Assembly (NCBI GenBank): GCA_028822125.1 | Contig: JAPKEK010000086.1 | Coordinates: forward strand, 1-7,552 | Source of the DNA: Pseudomonadales bacterium | Lineage (GTDB): Bacteria; Pseudomonadota; Gammaproteobacteria; Pseudomonadales; Azotimanducaceae | Reading direction: 5' to 3' | Length of the DNA: 7,552 nucleotides | In this document: piece after piece, positions 6,751 to 7,552 of the stretch | How the letters are laid out: the number at the start of each line of letters is the position of its first letter | Numbering within the stretch: the first letter of the stretch is position 1 | Position numbers and translations under genes: made by a program | Notes under the pieces: model-generated | What the model was told of the DNA's origin: nothing | What the model saw: the letters and a program-made list of their open reading frames with translations, nothing else | The model's database searches: none

Positions 6751-6897
6751 AAACAGGGGGTGATCCAGAATATCTCTTTGTGGCCGCTCAGGAATTTGTG
6801 CATACCGGTGTGGTCGCTCGTGCGTAGCTGAACAGTAAATCCCAATACTCACATCAAGTGGGGTTAGGGTCAAGGGTCCTGAAAACTAACAGGACTG

Positions 6898-6903
6898 ATT
6901 ATA
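6898..6903 (-). promoter_or_regulatory. Possible -10 box for the flavoprotein gene
   Basis: On the minus strand the bases read TATAAT exactly, with transcription expected to start near 6891. No good -35 sits 16-18 bases upstream; TTGGAC is only 14 away. This would give a 17-base leader to TTG 6873 or about 140 bases to ATG 6750. Confidence 0.25.
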
Positions 6904-6984
6904 AGGCGATACTGGTAGTCCAAATTAATTCTAAGAATGTCAGAAAAGATATGATTTTGACGAAAATGATGGCTTGCCTGGCCT

Positions 6985-7026
6985 GGCCTTTAATTTAAGG
7001 TTCTGGTTCAGGCTTTGAATTTAAGG
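6985..7026. repeat. 16-bp direct repeat, two copies 26 bp apart
   Basis: GGCCTTTAATTTAAGG (6985-7000) and GGCTTTGAATTTAAGG (7011-7026) match at 14 of 16 positions, including an identical nine-base AATTTAAGG end. Each is partly palindromic (CCTT...AAGG). The 26-base period is about 2.5 helical turns. They may be a local duplication or binding sites in the divergent promoter region. Confidence 0.7.
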
Positions 7027-7049
7027 CTTTGTCCTGGGTGTAGACTGTT

Positions 7050-7109
7050 AGATATCAGGTGTTAGGTATCCGATATCTGGTACCATGTAGCCTCGATTAG
7101 AGATCAGGT
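7050..7109. repeat. GATATC-based inverted and direct repeats
   Basis: AGATATC (7050-7056) and GATATCT (7072-7078) form a perfect 7-bp inverted repeat with a 15-base spacer. The same positions also read as direct repeats, GATATCAGGT (7051-7060) and GATATCTGGT (7072-7081), with a shorter GATCAGGT at 7102-7109. It is either an operator-like array or slippage-derived simple sequence. Confidence 0.6.
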
Positions 7110-7132
7110 ATGAATCTACATTAGTTTGGTTG

Positions 7133-7162
7133 TTAACAGTGAAATGATTGGTGGGTTTGAAT
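7133..7162 (+). promoter_or_regulatory. Possible promoter for the efflux adaptor gene
   Basis: TTAACA (7133-7138, five of six to TTGACA) and TTGAAT (7157-7162, four of six to TATAAT) are 18 bases apart, 37 bases before the GTG start. The match is modest and may be chance. Confidence 0.22.
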
Positions 7163-7198
7163 TTCGTGAGTATGTTGAGTGCTTCTTCGGAGTAGGCC

Positions 7199-7552
7199 GT
7201 GAATGATAAAAAAGCCCTGTTGGGTGAATTGAGCATTGATGATACTCAACGTGATACAAGCAATCCTCTGGCACGTTGGATAGTGCTTGCTACCGTTGCC
7301 GTCGCACTTGCCGTGTCTGGTTGGTTCTGGTTTATGTCAGCAGTTGAGCCGGTATTGGTTGATCTGGTTAAAGCCCAGCCAGCAGATGGTCAGGAGAAGT
7401 CTCGTGGCGAGACTGTGCTGGACGCCAGTGGTTATGTAACGGCTAGACGTCAGGCCACTGTGTCGTCAAAGATCACCGGTAAAGTAACCGAAGTCTTTAT
7501 CGAAGAAGGCGTTCACGTTGAAGCGAACCAGTTGCTTGCTCAACTGGATAAT
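7199..7552 (+). CDS. Periplasmic adaptor subunit of an efflux transporter (5' part)
   Basis: The first 118 codons of a membrane-fusion (HlyD/AcrA/MacA-like) protein that runs off the window. A short cytoplasmic N-terminus is followed by one hydrophobic segment (about residues 27-46) that would anchor it in the inner membrane. The first half of a biotinyl/lipoyl-like domain follows: ASGYVTARRQATVSSKITGKVTEVFIEEG-type sequence spans residues 77-104 and is followed by QLLAQLDN. These adaptors link an inner-membrane RND or ABC pump to an outer-membrane channel; the pump should lie downstream, outside the window. The start is GTG 7199, with GGAG (7189-7192) six bases ahead and an in-frame TAG at 7193-7195 that rules out earlier starts. 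The ATG at 7203 is out of frame. The substrate and the RND/ABC choice cannot be decided here. Confidence 0.85.
   Translation, partial: MNDKKALLGELSIDDTQRDTSNPLARWIVLATVAVALAVSGWFWFMSAVEPVLVDLVKAQPADGQEKSRGETVLDASGYVTARRQATVSSKITGKVTEVFIEEGVHVEANQLLAQLDN

Larger units (their letters stand above)
6904..7198. other. AT-rich intergenic region between divergent genes
   Basis: This region separates the minus-strand flavoprotein from the plus-strand adaptor and should hold both promoters. I see no credible gene: the 62-codon minus frame at 7236-7048 crosses the adaptor start and is low-complexity at its end. The region contains a 16-bp imperfect direct repeat (6985-7026) and a cluster of GATATC-based repeats (7050-7109). 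Confidence 0.6.

Noticed and set aside
7048..7236. 62-codon minus-strand frame
   Set aside because: It crosses the start of the efflux adaptor gene, and its end simply translates the GATATC repeats.

Overview
The window looks like chromosomal DNA of a Gram-negative bacterium, most likely a gammaproteobacterium. The basis is a Tat-exported high-potential iron-sulfur protein, a membrane-anchored periplasmic efflux adaptor, Shine-Dalgarno sites (GGAG/AGGAG) before most genes, and medium-GC codon use. The taxon is inferred; there is no rRNA or other marker gene. I see no tRNA, rRNA, CRISPR array, transposase or phage gene.

Layout. Positions 1-37 hold the probable tail of a plus-strand gene, followed by a 362-base gap with a 15-bp tandem repeat and a predicted nested hairpin. 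Next is a tightly coupled plus-strand pair: a zinc-ribbon/OB-fold (DUF35) protein (400-819) and an SCP2-type thiolase-like protein (816-1964), overlapping by four bases. After 160 bases come a HiPIP gene (2125-2442) and a type B carboxylesterase (about 2543-4144), also on plus. The esterase converges with a minus-strand TauD/TfdA-type dioxygenase (4147-4983), with two bases between them. Another minus-strand gene, an FAD-dependent monooxygenase-like flavoprotein (5209-6750, possibly starting at 6873), lies upstream of the dioxygenase. The 225 bases between those two contain a perfect 12-bp inverted repeat followed by seven T on plus. A repeat-rich intergenic region then leads to a plus-strand efflux adaptor gene that begins with GTG at 7199 and runs off the window.

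How the genes may work together. The DUF35/thiolase-like pair resembles two-subunit acyl-CoA enzymes, including the Ltp2/ChsH2-type retro-aldolases of steroid side-chain degradation and related acyltransferases. The esterase, the 2-oxoglutarate dioxygenase and the flavin monooxygenase are all plausible catabolic enzymes for ester-containing or aliphatic/alicyclic carbon sources. A shared pathway is only an inference from proximity. The HiPIP is a periplasmic electron carrier with no partner in view, and the adaptor probably starts a separate efflux operon.

I found no convincing new multi-gene system. The best leads are the inverted repeat/terminator antisense to the dioxygenase promoter region, the structured segment in the 38-399 gap, the repeat cluster at 6985-7109, and the unresolved starts of the esterase and flavoprotein.
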